Origin: Mycobacterium parmense
Lineage (GTDB): Bacteria; Actinomycetota; Actinomycetes; Mycobacteriales; Mycobacteriaceae
Reading direction: 5' to 3'
Assembly (NCBI RefSeq): GCF_010730575.1
Contig: NZ_AP022614.1
Location: 3,534,001 to 3,598,000, forward strand
DNA length: 64,000 nucleotides
The position numbers were made by a program, and so were the translations under genes. This document shows, one piece after another, positions 50,544 through 58,867 of this stretch. The notes below the pieces were generated by a model. The model was not told where the DNA came from. It did not search any database and saw only the letters and a program-made list of their open reading frames with translations. Every line of letters begins with the position of its first letter. The stretch's first letter is position 1.

Positions 50544-51358
50544 GGCTCCGGCAGCGCCGCCCAGTCGTCCGACACCCGCGCGGTGAACCGCGGCGGGCGC
50601 CGCTCGAGGAACGCCGCGACCCCTTCGCGGGCGTCGGCGCCGCCCATCACCCGTTGGTGCAGTTGGGTTTCCAGCGACGCGACCTGCCGCGGCGTGTAGC
50701 TCTTGATCGCGCTGTCCCAGAGCAGCCGCTTGCACAGCGCCGCCGACATCGGCGCGACGTTGGCCGCGATGTCACTGGCCATCATCACCGCGTGGTCCAG
50801 CACCTGCTCGGCGGACGTTGCGCGACTGGCAATTCCGAGCGCCACCGCCTCGGCGCCGCCGAATGTCCTTCCGGTGAGCAGGATGTCGGCTGCCACCCCA
50901 AGGGTGGTCAGCTGCGCCAGCGTCCAATGCGCCATGCAGTCCGGAAGCACCCCGCGGCGCACCTGCACCACACCGTATTTCGCTTCGTCGGCGACGATGC
51001 GGATGTCGGCCTGCAACGCAATGGTCAGCCCGATCCCGATAGCGTGGCCGTTGACGGCGGCGATCACCGGTTTGCGAAGCTCGAAGGCGGCCGGGGTGAT
51101 GGGCGATGCCGAGAAGGTGCTCGGCTCGTCGGGAGCCTCGAACGGACTTGTGTCGGCGGAGAAGTCGGCCCCGGCGCAGAAGGCCCGGCCCGCCCCGGTC
51201 ACCACGATGACGCGGACGTCGTCGTCCTCGTCGCAGTCCCGGTAGGCCCTGCTCAGCAAGGCACCCATCTCCGCGGTGTAGGCGTTGAGGCGATCGGGGC
51301 GGTTGAGCGTGATCACCGCCACCCCCTGGTCGACGTCGACGGTCACTTCGGCGCTCAC
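50540..51358 (-). CDS. Enoyl-CoA hydratase/isomerase family protein
   Basis: 272-residue crotonase-fold protein. The oxyanion-hole blocks GAGRAFCAGADF and NGHAIGIGLTIALQADIRI are good. At the position of the first catalytic Glu of true hydratases it reads VRRGVLPDCMAH, without Glu, so it may be an isomerase, thioesterase or other crotonase-type enzyme. GTG 51358 overlaps the stop of the luciferase-like gene (GTGA); an open extension upstream is a shadow. It is last in a minus-strand run starting from Rv0430. Confidence 0.85.
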   Translation of the reverse strand: MSAEVTVDVDQGVAVITLNRPDRLNAYTAEMGALLSRAYRDCDEDDDVRVIVVTGAGRAFCAGADFSADTSPFEAPDEPSTFSASPITPAAFELRKPVIAAVNGHAIGIGLTIALQADIRIVADEAKYGVVQVRRGVLPDCMAHWTLAQLTTLGVAADILLTGRTFGGAEAVALGIASRATSAEQVLDHAVMMASDIAANVAPMSAALCKRLLWDSAIKSYTPRQVASLETQLHQRVMGGADAREGVAAFLERRPPRFTARVSDDWAALPEP

Positions 51359-52377
51359 GGGCGGGCCGGGATCCGGTGCAGGGCGGCGACCAGGTCGGCG
51401 ACGTCGGCGCTGCGCGGCCGGTAACCGGGGAAGTAGCAGCACACCTCGGCGGCGTGCTCGCCGAAGCGTGCGCCGATCTGCTCAGCGCATTTCTCGGGGC
51501 TGCCCACGATCCCGATCCGGGCCACCATCTCGTCGGTGATCAGCCGGCGCATCGCGGCGAAGGCGCCCTGCTTGGACAGTGCGTTCAGTTCGGGCTGGGC
51601 GCCGGCCCACCCCTCGACCTCGAGCACGGGCAGATAGGCCGGGGTGGACCCGTAGAACGCGATCAGCGACGCCACCCCGTTCACGGCCGCCGTGAGGTCC
51701 GCGTCGTCACGGCCGACGGCGACCATGGCCTGCGCGACGATGGGGAAACTCTCGCTCGTCCGCTTTGCGCGGCGCAGGCCCTCATGCACCGCCGGGATGG
51801 TGCGCTCGGCGAAATGGCGAGAACTGTTGAACGGCATCACCAGTAACCCGTCGGCCGCCTCGGCGGCCGTGCGGGTCATGATCGGCCCGAGCGCTCCGAG
51901 GAACACCGGCGGTGGGCCGAACGGGTTGGGGCCGGGGTTGAAGTTGGGCGCCATGATCGTGTGGGTGAAGAACTCGCCGCGAAAGTCCAAGCGGCTCTGG
52001 CCTTCCCATGCGGCGAAGATCGCCTTGATCGCGGCGACGGTCTCGGCCATCTTCGCCGCGGGCCTCTCCCACGTGCTGCCGTACCGCTTTTCGATGTGGG
52101 CCTTGATCTGGGAGCCCAGGCCCAGCCGGAACCGGCCGCCGCTGTAGAGCTGCAGGTCGTAGGCGGCGTGCGCCAGGTGCAGCGGGCTGCGCGGCGCGGC
52201 AATCGCCACGTTGGTCATCAGCTGCAGCCCGGTCGCCCCGGCGGCGATCAGCAACGGGAAGAACACGTCGTGCTGGCCCTCGAAGGTGAACAGTCCGTCG
52301 GCGCCGGTGGAGGCGACGTCGCGGGCGCTCGCCGCCGCCTCGGTCGGTGAGCCGTCGATCTGCAGATGCACCTTCAT
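51355..52377 (-). CDS. Luciferase-like (LLM class) F420-dependent oxidoreductase
   Basis: 340-residue protein with the bacterial-luciferase TIM-barrel fold. LFTFEGQHDVFFPLLIAAGAT, the block RSPLHLAHAAYDLQLYSGGRFRLGLGSQ and the C-terminal GSPEKCAEQI are typical of the mycobacterial F420 group (TIGR03617-like). It would use F420H2 on an unknown substrate. It shares the fold of LuxA but in this group is not a light-producing enzyme. The start overlaps the Lon-N gene's stop (ATGA). Its presence 2.3 kb from luxC/luxE homologs, on the opposite strand, is noteworthy. Confidence 0.9.
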   Translation of the reverse strand: MKVHLQIDGSPTEAAASARDVASTGADGLFTFEGQHDVFFPLLIAAGATGLQLMTNVAIAAPRSPLHLAHAAYDLQLYSGGRFRLGLGSQIKAHIEKRYGSTWERPAAKMAETVAAIKAIFAAWEGQSRLDFRGEFFTHTIMAPNFNPGPNPFGPPPVFLGALGPIMTRTAAEAADGLLVMPFNSSRHFAERTIPAVHEGLRRAKRTSESFPIVAQAMVAVGRDDADLTAAVNGVASLIAFYGSTPAYLPVLEVEGWAGAQPELNALSKQGAFAAMRRLITDEMVARIGIVGSPEKCAEQIGARFGEHAAEVCCYFPGYRPRSADVADLVAALHRIPARP

Positions 52378-53027
52378 TCGGAGAGCTGGAACTCCACCAT
52401 CTCGGCGAGGGTTTCCACGGCCTCGCTCAGTGCGGCCAGCCGCTCGGCGGCCGACGGCGCCTCGAGCACCGCGTAGCGGTCGGCCGCGCCGATCGGGAGG
52501 CGAGACGCCAAGGCGAACAGGCGTTGTCCCGCGCTCGCGTCGGGCGCGAGCTCGTCGTGGCCGAGCAGCACGTCACGGTCCGGCAGCACTGCGTCGCGGG
52601 CTTCGGCGATCCTCTCGAACAGGGCCACGATCCGGTCCTCCAGGTCCACCAGCTGGGCGCCCGTCACGGGATCGCCCGGCTCGTCGGGCCACAGCGTCAC
52701 GGTGGCCCGCGGGTAGGGATCGTCAGGCAGCCATTCGCGCACGCGGATCCGTTCGCCCGCTCGGCAGCGCAACGAGTACCGGCCCGCGCCGTGATCGACG
52801 CATTCCTCGATCCTGACCACTACGCCGGTGTCGCAGCGCGCATCGCCGCCGCCGACCTCGCGGCCGCGGGAGATGAGCACCACGCCGAACGGGTCGCCAC
52901 TGTCGAGGCAGTCCCGGACCAGCGCGCCGTAGCGGGGCTCGAAGATCCGCAACGGCAAGTCGACGTCGGGCAGCAGCGCGGACTCCAGCGGAAACATCGG
53001 CAAGCAGGTGAGTTCGAGATCGGCCAT
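52374..53027 (-). CDS. Lon N-terminal (substrate-binding) domain protein (Rv0434-like)
   Basis: 217-residue stand-alone Lon-N/PUA-like domain: CLPMFPLESALLPDVDLPLRIFEPRY at the start, GDPFGVVLI, and a helical C-terminal part. No ATPase or protease domain follows. In cereblon-like and bacterial proteins this domain binds degron or small-molecule ligands. The length agrees with Rv0434. It overlaps the start of the ligase gene by 1 base and that of the LLM gene by 4, so the backbone operon reads straight into the accessory genes. Confidence 0.9.
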   Translation of the reverse strand: MADLELTCLPMFPLESALLPDVDLPLRIFEPRYGALVRDCLDSGDPFGVVLISRGREVGGGDARCDTGVVVRIEECVDHGAGRYSLRCRAGERIRVREWLPDDPYPRATVTLWPDEPGDPVTGAQLVDLEDRIVALFERIAEARDAVLPDRDVLLGHDELAPDASAGQRLFALASRLPIGAADRYAVLEAPSAAERLAALSEAVETLAEMVEFQLSE

Positions 53028-54160
53028 CAGAATTCCAGCTCAGCCACCAGTTCGTCGACGACCGCGCGCAGATCGCCGTCATGTTCCTCGGCAACCCTAC
53101 GCTGGCGTTGGTAGGAGGCGCCCTTCCGGGGGATGTCGGCCACCGCGGCCAGTTCGTCGACACAGTCCAGCGATTTCGCGACCGGTTCCAGCTGGGTCAG
53201 CACGTCGTCGAGGTCCTCGGTCACCAGCCGCTCGTTGCTGTCCGCGTCCAGGATGATGACGGCGTCGAGGCCGTACCTCGCTGCGCGCCACTTGTTCTCC
53301 TGAACGTGCCAGGGCGGCATGTCGGGCAGCGTCTCACCGGCGTCCAGCCGGTGGTCCAGGTCGACGATCAGGCAGTGGGTCAGCGCGACCAGCGCGCCCA
53401 GCTCACGCAGATTGGACACCCCGTCGCAGATGCGCACCTCGAGGGTGCCCAGGTGCGGCGAAGGCCTGATGTCCCAGCGGATTTCGTTCATATGATCGAT
53501 GATGCCGGTCTTCTTCTGGTCGTAGACGAAGCCTTCGAACTCCGCCCAGGTCTGGAACTGGAACGGCAGCCCGGCGGTGGGTAGCTGCTGGAACATCATC
53601 GCGCGGTTGCTGGCGTATCCGGTGTCTTCGCCGCCCCACCACGGCGAGGAGGCCGAGAGCGCCAGCATGTGGGGGTAGTACCTCAGCAACGACGACATGA
53701 TGGGCATCACCTTGTTCGCCGACGAGATGCCCACGTGCACGTGCACCCCCCAGATCAGCATTTGCCTGCCCCACCACTGCGTGCGTTTGATCAGTTCGGC
53801 GTAGCGGGGGGCATCGGTGAGTTTCTGGGTGGACCAGCGGGCGAACGGGTGCGTGCCGGCGGAGAAGAGCTCCATGCCTCGGTCGCGCACAATCCGGCGC
53901 GCCGGGCCCAGAGTCTCGCGCAGGTCGTCCATCGCCTGCCCCGCGCTGTCGCAAACGCCGCTGACCACCTCGACCGTGTTGCGCAGCAACTCCTGGTGCA
54001 CGCGCGGGTTTTCGCCGATCTCGGCGATGACGGCGGCGGCCTCGTTGCTGAGGTCCCGGGTCTTCGCGTCGACCAGGGCGAACTCCCACTCCACGCCGAT
54101 GGTCGGCCGCGGTGAGGGGGCGAAATCGATGTGCGCCCTTTTCCTGTTGTCTTGCGCCAC
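53027..54160 (-). CDS. Glutamate-cysteine ligase-like carboxylate-amine ligase (YbdK type, Rv0433-like)
   Basis: 377-residue ATP-dependent ligase of the GCS2/YbdK family. GVEWEFALVD holds metal-binding Glu residues, WGVHVHVGI the His pair, and RWDIRPSPHLGTLEVRICD the conserved Arg/Asp core. Members have weak glutamate-cysteine ligase activity; the true role in mycobacteria, which make mycothiol, is open. GTG 54160 gives the length of Rv0433 (376) and touches the sodC stop (TAGTG). Confidence 0.92.
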   Translation of the reverse strand: MAQDNRKRAHIDFAPSPRPTIGVEWEFALVDAKTRDLSNEAAAVIAEIGENPRVHQELLRNTVEVVSGVCDSAGQAMDDLRETLGPARRIVRDRGMELFSAGTHPFARWSTQKLTDAPRYAELIKRTQWWGRQMLIWGVHVHVGISSANKVMPIMSSLLRYYPHMLALSASSPWWGGEDTGYASNRAMMFQQLPTAGLPFQFQTWAEFEGFVYDQKKTGIIDHMNEIRWDIRPSPHLGTLEVRICDGVSNLRELGALVALTHCLIVDLDHRLDAGETLPDMPPWHVQENKWRAARYGLDAVIILDADSNERLVTEDLDDVLTQLEPVAKSLDCVDELAAVADIPRKGASYQRQRRVAEEHDGDLRAVVDELVAELEF

Positions 54161-54828
54161 TAGCCCGAACCGATTACACCGCACGCGACGCGCTTGCCGA
54201 CGTCTGCGTTGTTCATCCCCATGCCGGCCATGCCGCCGGCACCCTCGGCGCCGGCGTGGATGATGATGGCGGTCTTCTCGCCGGTGAGCAGGTCGTCCAT
54301 GCCGAATGCGTCCGTGGTCGTCACCAGCATCCCCGCCCCGCCCTTGCGCACGGCGAGCGCGGGCAGGTCGCCGCTGGCGGGTTCGGAGTTATGCCCCGGC
54401 GCCTGGAAGTGTCCGCCGGCGGACAGGAAGTCCCCCGGAGCGCCGCCGGCCGGGTCGACCGAGTTGGGCTCGCACTTACCGACCTTGTGGACGTGGACGT
54501 CGTGGAGGCCCGGCGCGAGCATATTGTTCGCGGTCGTCTCGATGGTGATGGTGGCATAGCCGTTGTTGAAGGCGAACTGCGCGGTCGCCACCTCGGTGCC
54601 GTCGGGCGCCTTGAGGTGCGTGGCGATGATCGACGAATCCCCGGGCGCGGCTTGCGCCTTCGCCATTTGCGACGGCGCGGGCGACCCGGTCCAGATGGGC
54701 GGCGGGGTGCCCTGTGTGGTCGCGGCGTGCTGGGGTGACGAACAGGCCGTCGCCAGCGCGGCACCAACCAGTGCGGACAGGGCGACGGCGGCGACGGCGG
54801 CGTTGCGGGAACCGGGAAGCTTGGGCAT
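54160..54828 (-). CDS. sodC: Lipoprotein Cu superoxide dismutase SodC
   Basis: 222-residue periplasmic superoxide dismutase. Signal peptide with lipobox LATAC (Cys29), then a linker and the beta-barrel with copper-site [18 protein letters not shown], and [13 protein letters not shown]. tuberculosis SodC works with copper but without zinc. It protects against host superoxide at the cell surface. Shorter than Rv0432 (240). A pair of hairpin repeats lies upstream. Confidence 0.94.
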   Translation of the reverse strand: MPKLPGSRNAAVAAVALSALVGAALATACSSPQHAATTQGTPPPIWTGSPAPSQMAKAQAAPGDSSIIATHLKAPDGTEVATAQFAFNNGYATITIETTANNMLAPGLHDVHVHKVGKCEPNSVDPAGGAPGDFLSAGGHFQAPGHNSEPASGDLPALAVRKGGAGMLVTTTDAFGMDDLLTGEKTAIIIHAGAEGAGGMAGMGMNNADVGKRVACGVIGSG

Positions 54829-54839
54829 AGCCGAAGCCT

Positions 54840-54926
54840 AGCCCGGTGACGAAGCGCGCCGATACGGCGCGCGCAGGAGGCGGGCCATCCTGACCAGCCC
54901 GGTGACGAAGCGCGCCGATACGGCGC
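54840..54926. repeat. Two 33-bp direct repeats, each with a perfect hairpin
   Basis: Copies at 54840-54872 and 54894-54926 are identical over 33 bases. Each contains GCGCGCCG-ATA-CGGCGCGC, an 8-bp stem with a 3-base loop. They fill most of the 104-bp gap between the virR stop and the sodC start, and could act as an attenuator or processing signals in the minus-strand transcript. Confidence 0.8.
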
Positions 54927-54932
54927 GCGGGG

Positions 54933-55412
54933 TCAGCCGGTGACGAGAACGATCACGCCCGGCGGCTGGCTGGTGAGCTCCGGGCTTCGCGGTTCGACGG
55001 GGGCTCCGAGCTTCTGGCCCACCGCGTCGGCGGTGGCGTGCTCGCCGTCGGCGTCGGTGTAATACACCGTGGTCGTCGTCACGTCGGACACCGCCAGGTT
55101 CCCGACGTCGGTGACCTTGAATCCCGCCGAGGTGAGTTCGTCCTTGGTGCGCGCGGCGACGCCCTCTTTGGCGGAGATGTTGTAGACCCGCACCTCGGCG
55201 TCGTTGGCGGAGGGCTTGCCGGTGGGCGAGGGCGACGGCGAGCTGGTGGTGCTCGTGGTGCTCGACATCGCCGAGGCCGAGTCGTCGTCGGAGTTGCCCG
55301 ACGAGCCCAGGGCCTGCCATCCGAGCAGCAGGAAGATGACGCCCAAAAACAACAGCACCATCACCATGGCCCGCAGCGGAAGGCCGGTGGAGTCGGGGAC
55401 TCGCTCTTTCAT
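54933..55412 (-). CDS. virR: VirR, LytR C-terminal domain membrane protein (Rv0431-like)
   Basis: 159-residue envelope protein. One N-terminal membrane helix (about 15-37), a Ser/Thr/Pro linker (about 45-70), and an outward LytR_C domain beginning VRVYNISAKEG and ending PPGVIVLVTG. In M. tuberculosis VirR restrains membrane-vesicle release and cell-envelope remodelling. ATG 55412 is chosen; a GTG three codons earlier exists. It lies 18 bp after the Rv0430-like gene. Confidence 0.92.
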   Translation of the reverse strand: MKERVPDSTGLPLRAMVMVLLFLGVIFLLLGWQALGSSGNSDDDSASAMSSTTSTTSSPSPSPTGKPSANDAEVRVYNISAKEGVAARTKDELTSAGFKVTDVGNLAVSDVTTTTVYYTDADGEHATADAVGQKLGAPVEPRSPELTSQPPGVIVLVTG

Positions 55413-55430
55413 CGAGCCCACTTTAGCCAG

Positions 55431-55739
55431 TTAGGTGACCTCGAAGCCGAGGCGCCGTGCCGCTCGCGCCTTCTGGCGGCTCGCACGCAGCCGTCGCAGC
55501 CGCTTCACCAGCATGGGGTCGGCGGCCAACGCCTCGGGCCGGTCCACGAGAGCGTTGAGCACCTGGTAGTAGCGCGTCGCCGACATCGAGAACAGCTCTT
55601 TGATGGCCTCTTCCTTTACTCCGGCGTACTTCCACCATTGACGTTCGAACGCGAGGATGTCGTGTTCGCGGCGGGTGAGCCCATCTGCAACTTCAGAATC
55701 GTCCCCCGATCGATTTGCCCGCGCCATAGCGCTGTCCAT
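55431..55739 (-). CDS. DUF3263 small DNA-binding-like protein (Rv0430-like)
   Basis: 102 residues, exactly the length of Rv0430. The core EHDILAFERQWWKYAGVKEEAIKELF and SMSATRYYQVLNALVD look like a helix-turn-helix, and the tail is strongly basic (RRLRRLRASRQKARAARRLG). A regulatory role is plausible. ATG 55739 has AGGGGAAG five bases upstream; the longer frame to 55796 lacks a site. It is divergent from def by 194 bp and first gene of the virR-sodC run. Confidence 0.88.
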   Translation of the reverse strand: MDSAMARANRSGDDSEVADGLTRREHDILAFERQWWKYAGVKEEAIKELFSMSATRYYQVLNALVDRPEALAADPMLVKRLRRLRASRQKARAARRLGFEVT

Positions 55740-55933
55740 ATCGCTTCCCCTGGACCCTTCCGGCGGATATCCGAACTGCTCTGATGACTTACCCATGGCC
55801 GTGTTTCGGCGATCATTGAACCACGCCCTTAACCCTCAAGTCGTGATCCAGACCCGCGCGTCGGGCGATTCGCGCCATTGCCGCCCCGGATGGCCGATCT
55901 GCCGCGCGGCCGGGTGCGGTAGCTTAGCCGACC

Positions 55934-56527
55934 ATGGCAGTCGTACCGATCCGCATCGTGGGAGATCCCGTGTTGCACACGCCGACGCAGCCGGTGCAGG
56001 TCGCGGCCGACGGATCGCTGCCCGCGGAACTGCCCGAGCTGATCGCCACGATGTACGAAACCATGGACGCCGCGCACGGGGTCGGCCTGGCCGCGAACCA
56101 GATCGGCTACGGGATACGGCTGTTCGTCTACGACTGCGCGGAGGACCGGGGCGTCGCCGCCCGGCGGCGCGGCGTGGTCATCAACCCGGTCCTGGAAACC
56201 TCCGAGGTGCCCGAGACCATGCCGGACCCGACCCTCGACGACGAGGGCTGTCTGTCCGTTCCGGGTGAGTCGTTCCCCACCGGCCGCGCGAAGTGGGCGC
56301 GGGTAACCGGACTCGACGCCGACGGCGCCCCGGTTTCCATCGAGGGCACCGGCCTGTTCGCGCGGATGCTGCAGCACGAGACCGGACACCTCGATGGCTT
56401 CCTGTACCTGGACCGCCTCATCGGCCGCTACGCCCGCAGCGCCAAACGTGCGGTCAAGTCCAACGGGTGGGGCGTGCCCGGTCTGTCGTGGCTGCCGGGC
56501 GAGGACCCGGACCCGTTCGGTCACTGA
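55934..56527 (+). CDS. def: Peptide deformylase
   Basis: 197-residue metallo-deformylase removing the formyl group from nascent proteins. The three family motifs are complete: [10 protein letters not shown] (49-58), EGCLS with metal ligand Cys106, and HETGHLDG with His148, Glu149 and His152. The mycobacterial insert between motifs 1 and 2 (RGVAARRRG) and the extended C-terminus are present. The length equals Rv0429c. The stop overlaps the GNAT gene by 1 base (TGATG). Confidence 0.97.
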   Translation: MAVVPIRIVGDPVLHTPTQPVQVAADGSLPAELPELIATMYETMDAAHGVGLAANQIGYGIRLFVYDCAEDRGVAARRRGVVINPVLETSEVPETMPDPTLDDEGCLSVPGESFPTGRAKWARVTGLDADGAPVSIEGTGLFARMLQHETGHLDGFLYLDRLIGRYARSAKRAVKSNGWGVPGLSWLPGEDPDPFGH

Positions 56528-57357
56528 TGATCTCGTGGCCGGCCCTGGGCACACGGGTGACGGTTCGCTACCGCCGCCCGGCCGGGTCGGTTCCGCCGCT
56601 GACCGATGCGGTGGGACACCTGCTGGCCGTCGACCCCGTGGTGCGCGTGCGGACGAAGAGCGGCGTGGTCGTGGAGTGTGGGCCCGACGACGTCGTCGCA
56701 CTGCGGGCGCTGACCGACGCGCCGGTCCGTACCGCCGAGATCCGTTCGCTCGAGCATGCGGCCGCCGCCGCGCATCCCGGCGTCGAGCAGATGTGGGTGG
56801 ACGGCTGGCTGCTGCGGGCGGGCGGGGCGGGTTTGGCAACGAATTCTGCTGTACCGCTTGATGTTTCGGCCGGATTGGGCGCTCTGCCTGCTATTGTCGA
56901 CTGGTACGGGCGGCAAGGCCTTCCGCCCCGGCTGGCTGTTCCGGACCGCCTGCTGCGACTGCCGCATCCGTCCGTCGAGCGCACGGAACGAGTGCTGGTG
57001 CGCGCCATCTCGGCCGTGGGCCACCCCGACCCGTCCGTCACGCTGTCGCCGCCCTCCGTCGAATCCGGCCTGATCGACGGCCAGGTGATGTTCGCGAACG
57101 GCCCGGGCGGGGCGGTGGCCCGCGCGGCGCTGACCCGGGGCCCCGAGGGCACGGCGTGGGTCGGCCTGTCGGCGGTGCGGGCTTCCGACGAGGCGGCCGC
57201 CGCGCGGGCGTGCGAAGCTTTGCTGGCCTGGGGCGCGAGCCGCGGCGCGACGCGCGGCTATCTGGTCGCCGACGACGGGCGCGAGACCGCCCCGGCGGCT
57301 GCACTCGGTTTCCGGCTGCACCACCGTCGTCGCTACGTCCTGGCCGATACCGTCTAG
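56527..57357 (+). CDS. GNAT-type acetyltransferase (Rv0428c-like)
   Basis: 276-residue protein. The N-terminal SH3-like beta part (GTRVTVRYRRPAGSVPPLTDAVGHL) is followed by a GNAT fold. The acetyl-CoA-binding loop is weak (VGLSAVRASDEAAAARACEALLAWG), and the C-terminal GYLVADDGRETAPAAALGFRLHHRRRYV is typical. Target unknown. It is co-translated with def (TGATG) and precedes xthA by 2 bases. Slightly shorter than Rv0428c (302). Confidence 0.87.
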   Translation: MISWPALGTRVTVRYRRPAGSVPPLTDAVGHLLAVDPVVRVRTKSGVVVECGPDDVVALRALTDAPVRTAEIRSLEHAAAAAHPGVEQMWVDGWLLRAGGAGLATNSAVPLDVSAGLGALPAIVDWYGRQGLPPRLAVPDRLLRLPHPSVERTERVLVRAISAVGHPDPSVTLSPPSVESGLIDGQVMFANGPGGAVARAALTRGPEGTAWVGLSAVRASDEAAAARACEALLAWGASRGATRGYLVADDGRETAPAAALGFRLHHRRRYVLADTV

Positions 57358-57359
57358 CC

Positions 57360-58238
57360 ATGCCCCACGACCCGGCCGATGACGGCCCCCCTGGCGATGG
57401 CGGCGACCCGGGGCACCGATTGCGTCTGGCCACCTGGAACGTCAACTCGATTCGCAGCCGCCTGCCGCGCGTCCTCGACTGGCTGGCCCGAGCCGACGTG
57501 GACGTGCTGGCCATGCAGGAGACGAAGTGCTCCGACAGCCAATTCCCCACGCTGCCGTTCTTCGAGCTCGGCTACGAGGTCGCCCACGTCGGATTCAACC
57601 AGTGGAACGGCGTGGCCGTCGCCTCCCGGGTGGGTCTCGACGACGTGCAGGTCGGCTTCACCGGCCAGCCCACCTGGAGCCCTAAACCGGACATCGCGGC
57701 CGTCGCGGAGGCCCGCGCGCTGGGCGCCACCTGCGGCGGCATCCGCGTCTGGAGCCTCTACGTGCCCAACGGCCGCGCCCTGGGCGACCCCCACTACACC
57801 TACAAGCTGAAGTGGCTTGCCGCGTTGCGCGATACGGCCGCCGGCTGGTTGCGCGAGGACCCCGCCGCGCAGATCGCGCTGGCCGGCGACTGGAACATCG
57901 CGCCGAGCGACGACGACGTCTGGAGCACCGATTTCTACGCCGGCTCCACCCATGTCTCGGAGCCGGAGCGGGCTGCATTCGGCGCCGTCGTCGACGCCCA
58001 ATTCGCCGATGTCGTCCGGCCGTTCGCGCCCGGCCCGGGCGTATACACCTACTGGGACTACACCCAGCTGCGGTTCCCGAAGGCGCAAGGGATGCGCATC
58101 GACTTCATCCTGGCCTCGCCCGCGCTGGCGTCCCGCGTGACGGCGGCGCAGATCGTGCGCGACGAGCGCAAGGGGAAGGCGGCCAGCGATCACGCGCCGG
58201 TGCTCATCGACGTCCGCCGCGACCACCCCGCAGGTTGA
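57360..58238 (+). CDS. xthA: Exodeoxyribonuclease III, AP endonuclease XthA
   Basis: 292-residue exonuclease III-family enzyme for base-excision repair, cutting at abasic sites. ATWNVNSIRSRLPRVLDWL (Asn ligand), QETKCSD (metal Glu), YVPNGR (catalytic Tyr), AGDWNIAP (Asp, Asn), RIDFILAS and SDHAPVLIDV (catalytic His) are all complete. ATG 57360 matches Rv0427c (291). It is the last of the def-GNAT-xthA run. Confidence 0.96.
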   Translation: MPHDPADDGPPGDGGDPGHRLRLATWNVNSIRSRLPRVLDWLARADVDVLAMQETKCSDSQFPTLPFFELGYEVAHVGFNQWNGVAVASRVGLDDVQVGFTGQPTWSPKPDIAAVAEARALGATCGGIRVWSLYVPNGRALGDPHYTYKLKWLAALRDTAAGWLREDPAAQIALAGDWNIAPSDDDVWSTDFYAGSTHVSEPERAAFGAVVDAQFADVVRPFAPGPGVYTYWDYTQLRFPKAQGMRIDFILASPALASRVTAAQIVRDERKGKAASDHAPVLIDVRRDHPAG

Positions 58239-58329
58239 GCCCCAAATCCGACTCCGCTTCGCGTTGTCAGGGTGGTGCTGACGTGGCAGGCTTTGCTTTG
58301 TTGGACGCGGAAATTAATTTTCTCCGGCT

Positions 58330-58352
58330 GTTAACTTCGCGTTCAGCGGGTA
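58330..58352 (+). promoter_or_regulatory. Possible SigF-type promoter
   Basis: GTT (58330-58332), a 15-base spacer and GGGTA (58348-58352) partly match the SigF/SigB pattern GGTTT-N16-GGGTA, 49 bases before the small membrane protein gene. The -35 part is weak, so this is tentative. Confidence 0.3.
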
Positions 58353-58400
58353 CACAGCACCGCGCGGCGATGCGCGCTGCGGCAGAGCCAGGGAGTGATC

Positions 58401-58847
58401 ATGAGTGTCATCGGCGGAGCGTTCCGGGGGGCGGGTCAAGCGGTGAATCGCGCCGCGACTGCGACAACCGCGGCCGCAGGCGCCGTCGGTGGCGCGGCGG
58501 TGAATGGTCTTGTCGGCGGCGTCACGGGCGCCGCGGAGGGCGTGAAGCGCGGCATCAGCAGCGGCAGTCACTCGGCGCCGGCGGCGGCCCTGGCCTTCGG
58601 CGCGATCGGCGCCGCCGGACTGGTCGAGTGGCCGGTGCTGCTCGCGGTCGGCGGGGGCGCCCTGTTGTTGCAGAGGCTCAGCCGCAAACCGGAACCGTCC
58701 GCGCCGGCGGCCAAGGCGAATCTCAAGCCGGTTCCCGCCGAGCCGGCGGCCGTCGGGGCCGCGCCCCGGAAAGCCGCGAGTAAGCCGCCCGCGAAGAAGG
58801 CGGCCGGGCGCAGGGCAGGTGCCGCCGGGTTGCGCAGCACCAACTGA
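58401..58847 (+). CDS. Small Ala/Gly-rich membrane protein (Rv0426c-like)
   Basis: 148 residues. The Ala/Gly/Val-rich first half (GAFRGAGQAVNRAATATT) resembles a glycine-zipper, a membrane hairpin at about 65-95 contains LVEWPVLLAVGGGALLL, and the tail is Lys/Ala/Pro-rich, resembling a nucleic-acid- or wall-binding tail. ATG 58401 with GGAG five bases upstream. It lies 20 bp before ctpH. A related WPV segment occurs in the gene at 63372 on the other side of ctpH. Function unknown. Confidence 0.82.
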   Translation: MSVIGGAFRGAGQAVNRAATATTAAAGAVGGAAVNGLVGGVTGAAEGVKRGISSGSHSAPAAALAFGAIGAAGLVEWPVLLAVGGGALLLQRLSRKPEPSAPAAKANLKPVPAEPAAVGAAPRKAASKPPAKKAAGRRAGAAGLRSTN

Positions 58848-58867
58848 CGAGGACTTGCCGAACACTT

